From JAAAPF01 sp964481035 (GTDB lineage Bacteria > Pseudomonadota > Alphaproteobacteria > Geminicoccales > Geminicoccaceae), in assembly GCA_964481035.1 (NCBI GenBank), contig CAYZSE010000158.1, positions 1 through 5,707 of the forward strand: DNA of 5,707 nucleotides. The letters are read 5' to 3'. Below, one piece after another: positions 5,697 through 5,707 of this stretch; the stretch's first letter is position 1; the number at the start of each line of letters is the position of its first letter. A program made the translations under genes and the position numbers. The notes beneath the pieces were generated by a model that was not told the DNA's origin, made no database searches, and saw nothing but the letters and a program-made list of their open reading frames with translations.

Positions 5697-5707
5697 CCCC
5701 GCGCGCC

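Overview
The window is a compact, very GC-rich stretch in which every gene lies on the + strand. It carries the conserved order ffh (5' end cut off) - rpsP - rimM - trmD - rplS - leuC, followed by a gene for a stand-alone ABC-exporter transmembrane domain. Strong G/C preference at third codon positions, the alphaproteobacterial style of several proteins (for example DTRRPAA in the Ffh G domain, and Ala/Lys/Pro-rich tails on S16 and L19) and the placement of leuC directly after rplS point to a high-GC alphaproteobacterium, perhaps a Rhodospirillales-like lineage. That placement is an inference from gene order and protein style; no phylogeny was run.

Positions 1-1149 hold most of Ffh, the protein of the signal recognition particle. 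Positions 1182-3291 hold the ribosome/tRNA module: S16 (rpsP), the 30S maturation factor RimM, the tRNA m1G37 methyltransferase TrmD, and L19 (rplS). rimM and trmD overlap by GTGA, and trmD and rplS by ATGA, so translation is probably coupled along this stretch. Positions 3319-4728 hold leuC, the large subunit of isopropylmalate isomerase, with all three iron-sulfur cysteines present. leuD does not follow directly. Positions 4761-5696 hold a 311-residue membrane protein that matches the whole transmembrane half of a type IV (MsbA-like) ABC exporter but stops where the ATPase domain should begin.

There are no intergenic gaps above 32 bases, and no RNA gene, insertion sequence, CRISPR array or canonical terminator was seen. 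The genes look like one long operon or a set of closely spaced ones, joining protein targeting, ribosome assembly, tRNA modification and leucine synthesis. The core genes are ordinary. The points worth a second look are the ATPase-less ABC transmembrane gene, the alternative RNA pairings at the leuC/ABC junction that could mask that gene's ribosome binding site, and a glutamate at the catalytic aspartate position of TrmD.
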